Of a DNA stretch of 64,000 nucleotides, positions 47,011-55,923 are shown one piece after another. The stretch comes from Achromobacter sp. Bel (GTDB lineage: Bacteria > Pseudomonadota > Gammaproteobacteria > Burkholderiales > Burkholderiaceae_B): contig NZ_JABBJN010000020.1 in assembly GCF_012928505.1 (NCBI RefSeq), forward strand, positions 1-64,000, read 5' to 3'. A model generated the notes under the pieces. That model searched no databases, had not been told where the DNA came from, and worked only from the letters and a program-made list of their open reading frames with translations. How positions within the stretch are numbered: position 1 is the stretch's first letter; the number at the start of each line of letters is the position of its first letter. The translations under genes were made by a program, and so were the position numbers.

Positions 47011-49275
47011 TCAGGCCACGCAGTCCACGTAATAGCGCAAGTTCCCGTCGTCGTCCCGCAGTTCCACGAACCCGTGAATGTCGGTACCGAAGCCCGGGCA
47101 GGACCGGTTGAGTTCGCGCGAGAACTTCAGGTAATCGACGATGCTCCGGTTGAAGATCTCGCCCGGGATCAATAGCGGGATACCGGGCGGGTAGGGGGTG
47201 ATCAGGCTGGTGGTGATGCGGCCTTCCAGGTGGTCGATTTCGACCCGCTCGGTCTTGCGATTGGCGATGTGCGCATAGGCATCGCTGGGCTTCATGGCAG
47301 GCACCGCTTCCTTCGTGTACATCTCGGTCGTCAGGCGCGCGATGTCGCTCTTTGCGTAGATCCGGTGCACGTGCTGGCACAGGTCGCGCAGGCCCATGGC
47401 TTCGTAGCGCGGATACTTTCGGCAGAACGCCGGCAGGATGCGCCACATCGGCACGTTGCGGGCGTAGTCGTCCTTGAACTGCTGCAACGCCGTTACCAGT
47501 GAACTCCAGCGGCCCTTCGTGATGCCGATGGTGAACATGATGAAAAAGCTGTAGAGGCCGGTCTTCTCGATGATCACCCCGTGCTCGGCCAGGAACTTGG
47601 TCACGATGGATGCCGGGATGCCGTCCGCGGCGAAACGGCCGTCCATGTCCACGCCGGGGGTGACGATCGTGGACTTGATCGGGTCGAGCATGTTGAAGCC
47701 GTTGGCAAGCGGGCCGAAGCCGTGCCACGCGACCTCGTCGCCCTCGTCCGAGATGATCCACTGCGCTGCGCTGCCGATGCCTTCCGCTTCAAGTTCGTCC
47801 GGTCCCCACACCGTGAACCACCAGTCGTCCGCCGTGAATTGTTCGCCGACCTGCCGCATGGCGCGTCGGAAATCCAGCGCCTCGATGATGCTCTCTTCGA
47901 CCAGGGTCTGGCCGCCGGGTTGTTCCATCATCGCCGCCGCCACGTCGCAGCTGGCGATGATGGCGTACTGCGGCGACGTGGACGTGTGCATCAGGTAGGC
48001 CTCATTGAACAAGTGGCGGTCAAGCCCGCGCGTAGCCGAGTCCTGCACCAGGATGTGGCTGGCCTGGCTGATGCCCGCCAGCAGCTTGTGCGTGGATTGC
48101 GTGGAGTACACGATGGAATCGCGCGGCCGCGCCCGCTTCTTGCCCATGGCGTGATACGTGCCATAGAACGGATGGAAGGCCGCGTGCGGGATCCATGCTT
48201 CGTCGAAGTGCAGGGCTTCCACATAGCCGTCGAGCGCGGACTTGATGATTTCGGTGTCGTAGAGGATGCCGTCGTAGGTGGATTGCGTCAGTACCATCAC
48301 GCGCGGCTGGACCTGATCGGCATCCACCCCCGCCATTAGCGGATGGGCGCGGATCTTCGCCTTGATGGACTCGCGCGAGAACTCATCCCTGGGGATCGGC
48401 CCGATGATGCCCAGATGGTTGCGCGTGGGCCGCAGGAAGACGGGGATGGCCCCGGTAAGCACGATGCCGTGCAGGATGGACTTGTGGCAGTTGCGGTCCA
48501 CCACCACCACGTCGCCCGGCGCTACCAGATGCTGCCAGACGATCTTGTTGCTGGTGCTGGTGCCGTTGGTCACAAAGAAGCAGTGGTCGGCGTTGAAGAT
48601 GCGCGCGGCATTGCGTTCGCTGGCGCCGATGGCGCCGTTGTGGTCCAGCAGTTGACCAAGTTCCTCCACCGCGTTGCAGACGTCGGCGCGCAGCATGTTC
48701 TCGCCAAAGAACTGGTGAAAGACCTGGCCGACGGGGCTTTTTAGAAAGGCGACACCGCCCGAGTGGCCGGGGCAGTGCCAGGAATACGAACCGTCTTCCG
48801 CGTAGTCGAGCAGCGCTTTCAGGAAGGGCGGCTTGATGCCGTCCAGATAATTCCTGGCTTCGCGGATGAGGTGGCGCGCGACGAATTCGGGCGTGTCCTC
48901 GAACATGTGGATGACGCCGTGCAACTCGCGCAGGATGTCGTTCGGCATGTGGCGAACCGATTTGGTTTCGCCATAGATATAGATCGGCACATCCACATTG
49001 CGGCGGCGCACTTCGCTGATGAACAGCCGGATGTTCTGCAGCGCCGGCGCGTCTTCGGCGTTTGGCGTGAATTCTTCGTCGTCGATCGACAGGATGAAGG
49101 AACTGGCCCGGCTCTGCTGTTGCGCGAACTGGCTGAGGTCATGGTAGCTGGTGGCGCCCACTACCTCGAAGCCCTCGGTCTTGATCGCTTCGGCAAGCGC
49201 CCGGATGCCCAGTCCGGAGGTGTTTTCTGAACGGAAGTCCTCGTCGATGATGACGATGGGGAAGATGAAGCGCAT
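47011..49275 (-). CDS. Orn/Lys/Arg decarboxylase class I (inducible lysine/arginine type)
   Basis: A 754-residue fold-type I PLP enzyme. The N-terminal flavodoxin-like wing domain (residues 1-130), the PLP core (NADHCFFVTNGTSTSNKIV; HFDEAWIPHAAFHPFYG with Asp358; STQSTHKLLAG with Lys397) and the C-terminal domain (ITPYPPGIPLLIPGE) match the large acid-inducible decarboxylases LdcI/CadA/AdiA. Whether the substrate is lysine, arginine or ornithine cannot be decided. No antiporter is adjacent. It consumes a proton, aiding acid resistance or polyamine formation. A palindrome shared with the MocR gene lies upstream. Confidence 0.93.
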   Translation of the reverse strand: MRFIFPIVIIDEDFRSENTSGLGIRALAEAIKTEGFEVVGATSYHDLSQFAQQQSRASSFILSIDDEEFTPNAEDAPALQNIRLFISEVRRRNVDVPIYIYGETKSVRHMPNDILRELHGVIHMFEDTPEFVARHLIREARNYLDGIKPPFLKALLDYAEDGSYSWHCPGHSGGVAFLKSPVGQVFHQFFGENMLRADVCNAVEELGQLLDHNGAIGASERNAARIFNADHCFFVTNGTSTSNKIVWQHLVAPGDVVVVDRNCHKSILHGIVLTGAIPVFLRPTRNHLGIIGPIPRDEFSRESIKAKIRAHPLMAGVDADQVQPRVMVLTQSTYDGILYDTEIIKSALDGYVEALHFDEAWIPHAAFHPFYGTYHAMGKKRARPRDSIVYSTQSTHKLLAGISQASHILVQDSATRGLDRHLFNEAYLMHTSTSPQYAIIASCDVAAAMMEQPGGQTLVEESIIEALDFRRAMRQVGEQFTADDWWFTVWGPDELEAEGIGSAAQWIISDEGDEVAWHGFGPLANGFNMLDPIKSTIVTPGVDMDGRFAADGIPASIVTKFLAEHGVIIEKTGLYSFFIMFTIGITKGRWSSLVTALQQFKDDYARNVPMWRILPAFCRKYPRYEAMGLRDLCQHVHRIYAKSDIARLTTEMYTKEAVPAMKPSDAYAHIANRKTERVEIDHLEGRITTSLITPYPPGIPLLIPGEIFNRSIVDYLKFSRELNRSCPGFGTDIHGFVELRDDDGNLRYYVDCVA

Positions 49276-49403
49276 GGTCTGTCCTGTATCGAGGCGACGC
49301 CAACGGCGTGGCGGTCAGCGGCTCGGGACGGCGAAGACGGGCGATCCCAGAGCCTTGTGAGGGACAAAGGCGGGATGGGACGGGGGGCTCCGGCTCAAGT
49401 TCC

Positions 49404-49442
49404 TATAATGTCCTGGATTATTATTATATATGTCCTAGGACA
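49404..49442. promoter_or_regulatory. Promoter/operator region of the decarboxylase with TGTCCTAGGACA palindrome
   Basis: Perfect 12-bp palindrome TGTCCTAGGACA at 49431-49442, with a half-site TGTCCTGGA at 49409 and a strongly AT-rich stretch (TTATTATTATATA) between them. The decarboxylase start is at 49275 on the minus strand. A related palindrome lies at the MocR start. Confidence 0.55.
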
Positions 49443-49483
49443 AAATTCAGACGTATGGCGTAGCTGCCTCCTGCCAAGGGGGG

Positions 49484-50779
49484 TTAACCCAGGCTGTGCT
49501 TGATGTCTTGGGCAAGCCGGGCGCATTGCGCCAGTTCGATGTTGGAGATCGTGATCCGCAGGCCTTTGACCGCGTCCTGGACGGCGAAGGCATCTCCGTG
49601 GCGGACCAGCCAGCCTTGCCGGGCCAGCGCCAGAGCAATCGCCTGGTCGTCGGTCTGCAGCGGCACCCAAAGATTGAGGCCGTCGCCTTGCGCCAGGAAA
49701 TCGATGTCCTGGGCGCGCAGGGCGTCTTCCAGCGTCTTTCGGCGGCGGGCATAGTCGGCGCGGGCCTGCGTAAGCAACGCGACGGTCGCGGGCTGTGTGA
49801 GCTGGACTTCGACAATGTCCTGCAGCAGGTGGCTGACCCAATTCGTGCCGGTGGCCAGTCGCAGGCGCAGTTGGCGGGACGTGGCGGAATCGCTTGCTAC
49901 CGCGGCGAGCCGGACATCGGGGCCCAGCGCCTTGCTGAAGGAACGGATCAACGCCCAGCGGTAGGCATTGTCGGGAATCGGCGAATGGTAGGCGGCGTTG
50001 GACAGCAGCGCGAAGTGGTCATCCACGATCACCATGACGTCCGGATGCTTGGCCAGCAGGCGTGACAGCGCGCGTGCCCGTTTGTCGCTCAGGTTGCAGC
50101 CCGTGGGATTGTGGGCGCGCGGGGTGATGATGACGGCCTGCGCGCCCTTGGCCAAGGCCGCCTCCAGCCCGTCAGCCTGCATGCCTTGCGCATCGACGGG
50201 AACGCCGATGGTTTGAAGCCCGATGGTCCGCAGGGTGTTGATACTGCTGAGGAAGCAGGGATTCTCCACGGCCACCTTGTCGCCGGCCACCAGATAGGCG
50301 CCCAGCAGCCGCTCGATGGCATCCACCGCGCCGTACGTCAGGTCGATATCGAAACGGGCAGGGGCGTCGGGCTGGAACCATGTGCGCAGGTGGTCTTCCA
50401 GCCCCGCATTGATGGTGGGCTCGCCATACAGCCGGGTCTTGTAGGGACGCAGACGCAGCGCGGCGTTGGCGTCCGGTAGCCAGGCCGGGTTCGGGTTGCC
50501 GCTGGCGAAATCGGTCAGCGGGGAATTGGCCAGGGTGCCTTCCTGTTCGCCGGCCTGGAATGGGTCGCGGATGAGGGTGCCCAGGCGTCCTTGCGTCACC
50601 GCAATGCCTGCGGTGACAAGCCGCCGGTAGGCGGCGGCGACCGTATTGCGGTTCACGCCCAGGTCCACTGCCAGATCCCGCACGGGCGGCAGGGATGCCC
50701 CCGCGGATAACTGCCTGGACAGCGCCAGGGTGCGCACGCAGTCGTAGATCTCCGCCGCGGTCTTGCCGTGAATTTTCAT
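49484..50779 (-). CDS. MocR family regulator (GntR-type HTH fused to aminotransferase domain), PtsJ-like
   Basis: A 431-residue protein. The N-terminal wHTH is GntR type (LPPVRDLAVDLGVNRNTVAAAYRRL, residues 30-55). The remainder is a class I aminotransferase-like domain with VVENPCFLSS-like segment, ITPRAHNPTGCNL, VIVDDHFALLSN and the PLP lysine region IRSFSKALGPDVRLAAV. MocR proteins sense PLP or amino-acid-like effectors; PtsJ is similar in length and N-terminus (GKTAAEIYDCVR). Its own start is next to GTCCTGGGACAG, and the similar palindrome upstream of the decarboxylase suggests it controls both. Confidence 0.88.
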   Translation of the reverse strand: MKIHGKTAAEIYDCVRTLALSRQLSAGASLPPVRDLAVDLGVNRNTVAAAYRRLVTAGIAVTQGRLGTLIRDPFQAGEQEGTLANSPLTDFASGNPNPAWLPDANAALRLRPYKTRLYGEPTINAGLEDHLRTWFQPDAPARFDIDLTYGAVDAIERLLGAYLVAGDKVAVENPCFLSSINTLRTIGLQTIGVPVDAQGMQADGLEAALAKGAQAVIITPRAHNPTGCNLSDKRARALSRLLAKHPDVMVIVDDHFALLSNAAYHSPIPDNAYRWALIRSFSKALGPDVRLAAVASDSATSRQLRLRLATGTNWVSHLLQDIVEVQLTQPATVALLTQARADYARRRKTLEDALRAQDIDFLAQGDGLNLWVPLQTDDQAIALALARQGWLVRHGDAFAVQDAVKGLRITISNIELAQCARLAQDIKHSLG

Positions 50780-50782
50780 ATC

Positions 50783-50794
50783 GTCCTGGGACAG
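50783..50794. promoter_or_regulatory. Operator-like palindrome at the MocR start
   Basis: GTCCTGGGACAG, directly upstream of the ATG (minus strand), one base off the TGTCCnnGGACA palindrome near the decarboxylase. Fits autoregulation. 50795-51077 shows no gene. Confidence 0.5.
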
Positions 50795-51077
50795 TTCTTG
50801 GAATCAGGCAGGCCAGAAGCCATTTCGTCCTGTCTGTCGCGCCTGGGCTGATTTTGCCATAGGCGCGCTTGCTCGCCGGTGCGCCGCATGGGGCGCCGGG
50901 GCGCGGGCGGTTCCCTGATTCAGGTGTGGCACGGCGTCGCCTCGCGCAACCGGTTGCGCCCTGATCTTCCGCGACCGGACGCGTTCTGGAGTACGCCTGC
51001 CGTGCCCACGGGCTGAGGTATCCTGTGGAGCATCGCCGATGTACGCCCCGCGCGGCTCAACTCGAAGAGGTCTATGC

Positions 51078-51410
51078 ATGAGAATGCCATTGCTGTTCTT
51101 GGCCGCCGTCGTGGCCGGTTGCGCCAGTTCCGGTCCCGATGCCGGCAACGCGGTCGACCCGGCGAAAGTGCAGGCGATCAAGATCGATGTCACGACCTAC
51201 GATGAACTCGTCAGGGACTTCGGGCCGCCGCTGTCCCAGCATTTCGACCCCGAAGGCAAGCTCACGGCGACTTGGTTCTACGTCAACACCGGCGCCTATG
51301 ACGCGATTCAGGATCAGCAGAAATTGACGGTCATGTTCAATAAGGACCGCACCGTCAGGGCGTATGACAACACGTCGGGAATCAAGGGCGGGGCCATGCC
51401 TGGCCGTTAG
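51078..51410 (+). CDS. Small lipoprotein, SmpA/OmlA-like fold suspected
   Basis: A 110-residue protein. MRMPLLFLAAVVAGCASS is a lipoprotein signal with lipobox VAGC. The mature domain has KIDVTTYDELVRDFGPPL and a beta part (LTATWFYVNTG, KLTVMFNKDRTVRAYD), a pattern seen in SmpA/OmlA-type outer-membrane lipoproteins. ATG 51078 has GAAGAGG 7 nt upstream. It is convergent with the endonuclease gene. Confidence 0.75.
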   Translation: MRMPLLFLAAVVAGCASSGPDAGNAVDPAKVQAIKIDVTTYDELVRDFGPPLSQHFDPEGKLTATWFYVNTGAYDAIQDQQKLTVMFNKDRTVRAYDNTSGIKGGAMPGR

Positions 51411-51441
51411 CCCCCCGGGCAAAGTCTGCCGGCTGGTGGCT

Positions 51442-52353
51442 CTAGCCGGCAGATGGGTTCAACAGATGCATCCCGGTCCGTCTCACAAACTCTTCATACG
51501 TGATCGGCGGGCCTTCCTTTGTGCTGGCGCTGTTGGACTGCCAGTGCACCCACGAGCGTCCCGTCGTGGCGTCGTACACGAGCTTGAAGAGATGGCTGGG
51601 CACCGCCACGCCGGATCCGATCGTCTTGGGCCTGTCGCCGTAGACCGGGCCAGTGAAGATGTAGACATCGCCCGGCGCGCGCATGACGTATTTGCGCGTG
51701 TCTTGCTCGATGCGGCTCCACGCCCCGCTATTGTGTATCTGGTCCTGGGGCACCATATTGGCCAGCGAGAAGCTTTGCGCCATGGTGTCCTTGGAATACA
51801 TGTCCGCGGCGGGCGCCATGTGGCCGCGCGAATAGCCGGACCCCCGGTAGTCGTCCAGATTGGCGCGCTCCGCGTTGGGCAGGCGTGCTTCGGCGTAGAA
51901 CTTGTCGGTTCGCTGCAAGCCTTGGGCCTGGGTCAGCATTTTCCGGTTCAGCCGTTCGGCGACGAATACCGATGTCTTGGTTTGGCCGTTGTGCAGGATG
52001 GCGAAGCCGGAAAAGCAAAGTTCGCGCAAATTCTGACGCGCGGGGACTGCAGGCAGGTTGCCCCGTGGGAAGAACTGCGGACATTCCGCAAATCGCGTCT
52101 GGGTCAGCGCGCCGTTTTGCGCCGCCACGGGCGCGTAGGTCTCCTGGGCGGGCCAACCCAATCGGTCCAGGATGGCTTGCGGCGTGAACTGCGCCGGCCA
52201 TTGCGGCTTCAGGACATAAGTGGCTGCGCCGAAACTCGCCAGCGACGAGAGAAGGAGGGCTCGCAGGAATCGATAAGCGCGATTGCCCGCTTTGGATTGG
52301 GACCGGGCTGCCGGGCGTCTTTTGGTTGAAGCTGTTTTTTTCGCGCGAGTCAT
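51442..52353 (-). CDS. DNA/RNA non-specific endonuclease (NUC1 family), membrane-anchored or secreted
   Basis: A 303-residue protein. A Lys/Arg-rich N-terminus precedes a hydrophobic segment (residues 29-45, FLRALLLSSLASFGAA), a signal anchor or signal peptide. The betabetaalpha-metal nuclease domain carries the catalytic YSRGHMAPAADM, the RGH motif of Serratia-type nucleases, then a metal-binding Asn in FSLANMVPQDQIHN. Ser replaces the usual Asp of DRGH. It degrades nucleic acid in the periplasm or outside. ATG 52353 chosen; the frame extends 17 codons further. Confidence 0.87.
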   Translation of the reverse strand: MTRAKKTASTKRRPAARSQSKAGNRAYRFLRALLLSSLASFGAATYVLKPQWPAQFTPQAILDRLGWPAQETYAPVAAQNGALTQTRFAECPQFFPRGNLPAVPARQNLRELCFSGFAILHNGQTKTSVFVAERLNRKMLTQAQGLQRTDKFYAEARLPNAERANLDDYRGSGYSRGHMAPAADMYSKDTMAQSFSLANMVPQDQIHNSGAWSRIEQDTRKYVMRAPGDVYIFTGPVYGDRPKTIGSGVAVPSHLFKLVYDATTGRSWVHWQSNSASTKEGPPITYEEFVRRTGMHLLNPSAG

Positions 52354-52434
52354 GCTGCCTGTGTGTTGCTGCAGGCCGGCGCCTTGGTGAGGCCGGCACG
52401 TCATCGGATTGTAGATGACGTGCCGCGCGGCCCC

Positions 52435-53037
52435 CTACAGCACCAGCTTGAAGCCGATGGCCAGCATCGCGACCCCGACGCAGCCGTCCAGTACGCGCCA
52501 GGCTTTTGGGTTGGCGAAGAAGGGCCGCAACAAGCGCGCGCCGTAGCCCAGCGTGAAGAAGAACACGAACGACGCCGACATGGCGCCCAGCGCGAACGCG
52601 GTCTTGGCGTCTTCGTATTGGCTGGAGATCGACCCCAGCAGCACCACGGTGTCCAGATAGACGTGCGGGTTCAGCCACGTGAAGGCCAGGCAGGTGGCCA
52701 GCGTGGCGGCCAGGCCCGCCGTCTGTTTTGTGGAGGGCGACAGGCTGTCGTGCTGCGTACGGAAGGCCGAACGCAAGCTGCGCGCGGCGTAGACGAAGAG
52801 GAATAGGGCGCCGCCATAGCGCATGGCGGGTTCCAGCCAGGGCAGGGTGTCGACGGCCAATCCGAACCCGGCCACACCGGCGGCAATCAGGATCGCGTCC
52901 GACACCGCGCAGGTCAGACAGATGGCGAAGACGTATTCCTGACGGAGCCCCTGCCGCAGGACGAATGCGTTTTGCGCACCGATCGCGAGGATCAGGCCAA
53001 GACTGAGCAGGAAGCCGGGAATGAAGGCGGTTGTCAT
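52435..53037 (-). CDS. LysE/ArgO family amino-acid exporter
   Basis: A 200-residue membrane protein with about six TM helices. The N-terminus MTTAFIPGFLLSLGLILAIGAQNAFVLRQGL and LAFTWLNPHVYLDTVVLLGS with FFTLGYGARLL are LysE/ArgO signatures. It likely exports lysine or arginine. It lies 3.2 kb from a lysine/arginine-type decarboxylase. An ArgP-type LysR activator is not adjacent. Confidence 0.93.
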   Translation of the reverse strand: MTTAFIPGFLLSLGLILAIGAQNAFVLRQGLRQEYVFAICLTCAVSDAILIAAGVAGFGLAVDTLPWLEPAMRYGGALFLFVYAARSLRSAFRTQHDSLSPSTKQTAGLAATLATCLAFTWLNPHVYLDTVVLLGSISSQYEDAKTAFALGAMSASFVFFFTLGYGARLLRPFFANPKAWRVLDGCVGVAMLAIGFKLVL

Positions 53038-53148
53038 GGATCACCCTGTAAAAGGGCGACAGACTAGCCTGTGCGGGAAGATTAGAAAAACTAAATAGCC
53101 TAAACCAAGTTCAGTTCTGCTTAACGAACCGCGCCGTGCGTGCGCAGC

Positions 53149-53321
53149 TTAATGCGGGCGTGCCGCTGCCAGGGAAGCATTCAACGTCTGCAACTGGGTT
53201 TGCAGGGATTCCAGCAGCAGCTGGATCTGTTCGGAGGTCAGCGCGTAAACCCGACCGCCATCATCGCCCAGCCTGTCACCGGCAGGACCGCCTCGCCATC
53301 CTTGAAATCTCTGTCCAGCAT
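53149..53321 (-). pseudogene. Possible small gene with a frameshift
   Basis: ATG at 53321 with GAAGAGGA about 9 nt upstream opens a frame reading MLDRDFKDGEAVLPVTGW and stopping at 53238. The -1 frame of the same region reads DDGGRVYALTSEQIQLLLE and continues as a leucine-rich helix to a TAA at 53149, with no start of its own. Joined, the two give a coherent ~57-residue protein (acidic start, amphipathic C-terminal helix). A frameshift mutation, a base-calling error or chance are all possible; no classical slippery heptamer is seen. Confidence 0.35.
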
Positions 53322-53529
53322 CTTGATGTTCCTCTTCCCGGTTACAGGCGGCTGCCCGTGCGGGAGGGGATTTTATGCGTTCAGCTTAATGTAAGCAATG
53401 GACGGACGCTACGATAGCCGTTCGGGGGCCTCCCTCCCTGCCTGTATCGAGATGCGGTGCGAACGGACGGTGGCGTACTTCCGTTTCCGAAATGCGAAGC
53501 ACGCAACCGTCGCCAATGGTGCGGGCCGC

Positions 53530-53754
53530 TTAGCCGCCGCCTTGCTCTGCCGCACGCAGCAGACCGTACAGCTTGTCCTTCAACTGCAGCTTTTCCTTTT
53601 TCAGCACCTCGATGTTGGTGCCGGAACTCGGCACGATGCCGTCTTCCATATTCTTGATTTCCTGGTCCAGATCGTTATGACGTTGAAACAAGGCCGAGAA
53701 ATGCGCATTCTCGGATTTCAGCTGGGTAATGAGTTGGCGATATTCAGGGAACAT
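53530..53754 (-). CDS. YdcH/DUF465 family small coiled-coil protein
   Basis: A 74-residue protein of the YdcH family: FPEYRQLITQLKSENAHFSALF, HNDLDQEIKNMEDG, VLKKEKLQLKDKLYGLL. It is an alpha-helical hairpin of unknown function. ATG 53754 is preceded by AGAGAGG at 7 nt; the frame is open further but looks non-coding there. 53755-54005 holds nothing else I can identify. Confidence 0.88.
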   Translation of the reverse strand: MFPEYRQLITQLKSENAHFSALFQRHNDLDQEIKNMEDGIVPSSGTNIEVLKKEKLQLKDKLYGLLRAAEQGGG

Positions 53755-54005
53755 TGGGGCCTCTCTTAGGTACCAGTTGACGGGACCGGTGTCGCGCCAG
53801 GCACGACGCGCATCGGCGTCAATTCCATGACACGCCAACGCCTGCGCGTTGTCAACCAAAGGGCCGGTGCGTCCCGCGCCCCGAATTGACGCGACGCAAG
53901 CGCGGCGCGGCGCTAGCGAATCTGTCTCGCATGCTCACGTTTCATTACATAGGTGTTTCCGCCCGGCGATACACTCGCTACCCCGTGGTCAGCCATGAAA
54001 GTGAC

Positions 54006-55154
54006 ATGAAACAGCGCGTGCCCCTCTATCGGCAGGTCTTTGAACTCTTTAGGCAGGACGGACGTATCCACGCGGGTACGGGAATGATGAGCGGCGTGAT
54101 TGCGCTGTTTCTGGCCATCCTGGCGGTGCTGGGCGTGCTGGCCTTTCACTTTCCGGCCTACCTGACCACGCCGGAACTACGCGCCTTCTATTCCGTGGAT
54201 GCGATGCGCACGCTGCTCTTCGGCGCGCTGCTCGTTTCGGGTTCGATCGCCCTGGCCAACACGGTGCTGGGTCGCCAGCGCTGGCTGAACATCTCCGCCT
54301 TCGTGCTGGTCTGCTGCGCGGTCGCGGCCGGCGGCAGCCAGGTCGTGGTGACGACGACCAATACCGGCAACCACCCGTACCTGGGCCTGGACTGGTTCAT
54401 CCTGGATTTGCTGGCCTCCAGCACGGTCTTCATCATTTTCGAGAAGTTGACGCCTTTGTATCCGGGTCAGCCGGTATTCCGCGGCGAATGGCAAGTGGAC
54501 ATGAAGCACTTCCTGTTCAACCACCTGTCGGTGGGGGCCGTGCTGCTGTGCATCAACTTCTTCATCCATCGCCTGTTCTCGTGGGCGGCATACGAGCCCC
54601 TGCAGGCCGCGATCCAATCCATGCCGTATCTGCTGGAGCTGTTCGTCGCCGTGCTGGTGGCGGATCTGGCGCAGTATGCGGCGCACCGGGTCTACCACGA
54701 GGTGCCCGTCATGTGGCGCTTCCATGCCGTGCACCACAGCACGCGCACGCTGGATTGGCTGGCGGGTTCGCGCCTGCATATCGTAGAACTGCTGATCACG
54801 CGCGTCGCGGTGCTGGGCGTGCTGTTCGTGCTGGGTTTTTCGAAGGCGGTGCTGGACGCCTACATCATCATCGTCGGTTTCCAGGCCGTGCTGATCCATT
54901 CGAACGTGAAGCTGCCATGGGGATGGTTGCGCTACATCATCGTGACGCCGGACTTTCATCACTGGCACCATTCGTCGGACACCGAAGCGATCGACAAGAA
55001 CTACGCGGCGCACTTCTCGTTCATTGACTACATTTTCGGCACCGCCGTGCGTGGCGTCGGCAAGCGCCTGCCCGAGAATTACGGCATCTTGGACAACGAC
55101 ATGCCGGGCTCTTTCCTGGCGCAGCAGGCGTATCCCTTCCTGCGCAAGAAGTAA
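54006..55154 (+). CDS. Sterol desaturase / fatty acid hydroxylase family protein
   Basis: A 382-residue membrane protein with five or six TM helices in the first 210 residues. Histidine clusters of the di-iron site: HRVYH, HAVHHS, and HHWHHS with downstream NYAAHFSFIDYIFGT, the typical H-x3-H, H-x2-HH and HHxHH set. It likely hydroxylates or desaturates a membrane lipid. Of two starts (53931 and 54006), 54006 is preferred since GAAAGTG precedes it. It converges with the sigma/anti-sigma operon. Confidence 0.86.
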   Translation: MKQRVPLYRQVFELFRQDGRIHAGTGMMSGVIALFLAILAVLGVLAFHFPAYLTTPELRAFYSVDAMRTLLFGALLVSGSIALANTVLGRQRWLNISAFVLVCCAVAAGGSQVVVTTTNTGNHPYLGLDWFILDLLASSTVFIIFEKLTPLYPGQPVFRGEWQVDMKHFLFNHLSVGAVLLCINFFIHRLFSWAAYEPLQAAIQSMPYLLELFVAVLVADLAQYAAHRVYHEVPVMWRFHAVHHSTRTLDWLAGSRLHIVELLITRVAVLGVLFVLGFSKAVLDAYIIIVGFQAVLIHSNVKLPWGWLRYIIVTPDFHHWHHSSDTEAIDKNYAAHFSFIDYIFGTAVRGVGKRLPENYGILDNDMPGSFLAQQAYPFLRKK

Positions 55155-55162
55155 GCGCTTGC

Positions 55163-55188
55163 CCGTCCGGGCCGTTGCGCCCGGACGG
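55163..55188. terminator. Hairpin between convergent genes
   Basis: A perfect 10-bp stem CCGTCCGGGC / GCCCGGACGG with a 6-nt loop in the 40-bp gap between the desaturase-like gene and the anti-sigma gene. No T-run. Confidence 0.5.
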
Positions 55189-55194
55189 CGCCTT

Positions 55195-55923
55195 CTACAG
55201 CATCTTGACCGCGCGCCCGATGAACTGGATGGGCCCGGTGGGCTTGCCGATCGGCGAACCGGTCTTGGGTTCCAGCGTCAGCTCGAAGAGCTGATTGGGT
55301 TCCAGCGGCGGCAGCTTGTCCAGCGGGATGCGGACCGCCTCACCCGGTTTGATCAGGCCCAATGACACGGGGCCGGCCCAACCGTCGGCCTTGGTCCAGA
55401 ATTCCAGCGCGCGGTCCGCCGGGACTTCGGTGGCGGTGAGCGGCGCCAGTTGCACGGCGTTCTGGCCGGCCTGAGCCTGCACCACCCAGCCTGGCGCCTG
55501 CGATTGCGGCGCCACCAGCACCACCACGTACTGCGCGGGCCCCGGGGCGGTCGCAGGTCGTAGCGCCAGCGTGCTGCCCAGGATCAACACCGCGGCCATG
55601 CCGCCGACGGCCAGGCTGCGCCAGAAGAACAGGCTGTCCCAAAGGCCGGACGTGGGGCGGGCGGTCGAAGGCTGGCGTCGGGCGGTTTCCGCATCAAGCG
55701 TGCGGGTGATGCGCGGCCACAGACTGGCGGGCGGTTCCACGGGGGCGGACAAGTTCGCAAGCGGCAGCAGCCGTTCTTCCCAGCGGGCGATGGCATTGCG
55801 CAACGCGGCGTCGTGCGGCAGACGGGCTTGTACCTCGCAGCGCGCCTGGGCAGACAAGGTGCCCAGCACATATTCGCCCGCCAGGTCGTCCAGGCTATCG
55901 GGGGATTCGTGGGCGGCGGTCAT
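55195..55923 (-). CDS. Anti-sigma factor, RskA family
   Basis: A 242-residue protein. N-terminal anti-sigma domain: LDDLAGEYVLGTLSAQARCEVQ and AIARWEERLLPLANL. A TM helix at about residues 107-122 (LAVGGMAAVLILGSTLAL) and a periplasmic C-terminal RskA domain (VLVAPQSQAPGWVVQAQAG, ALEFWTKADGWAGPVSLG). It starts at 55923 with an ATGA overlap to the sigma gene. It binds and holds the sigma factor at the membrane. Confidence 0.9.
   Translation of the reverse strand: MTAAHESPDSLDDLAGEYVLGTLSAQARCEVQARLPHDAALRNAIARWEERLLPLANLSAPVEPPASLWPRITRTLDAETARRQPSTARPTSGLWDSLFFWRSLAVGGMAAVLILGSTLALRPATAPGPAQYVVVLVAPQSQAPGWVVQAQAGQNAVQLAPLTATEVPADRALEFWTKADGWAGPVSLGLIKPGEAVRIPLDKLPPLEPNQLFELTLEPKTGSPIGKPTGPIQFIGRAVKML

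Noticed and set aside
53136-53417. Plus-strand 93-residue frame
   Set aside because: Low-complexity Arg/His/Pro translation, no ribosome site, and it covers the better minus-strand candidate.
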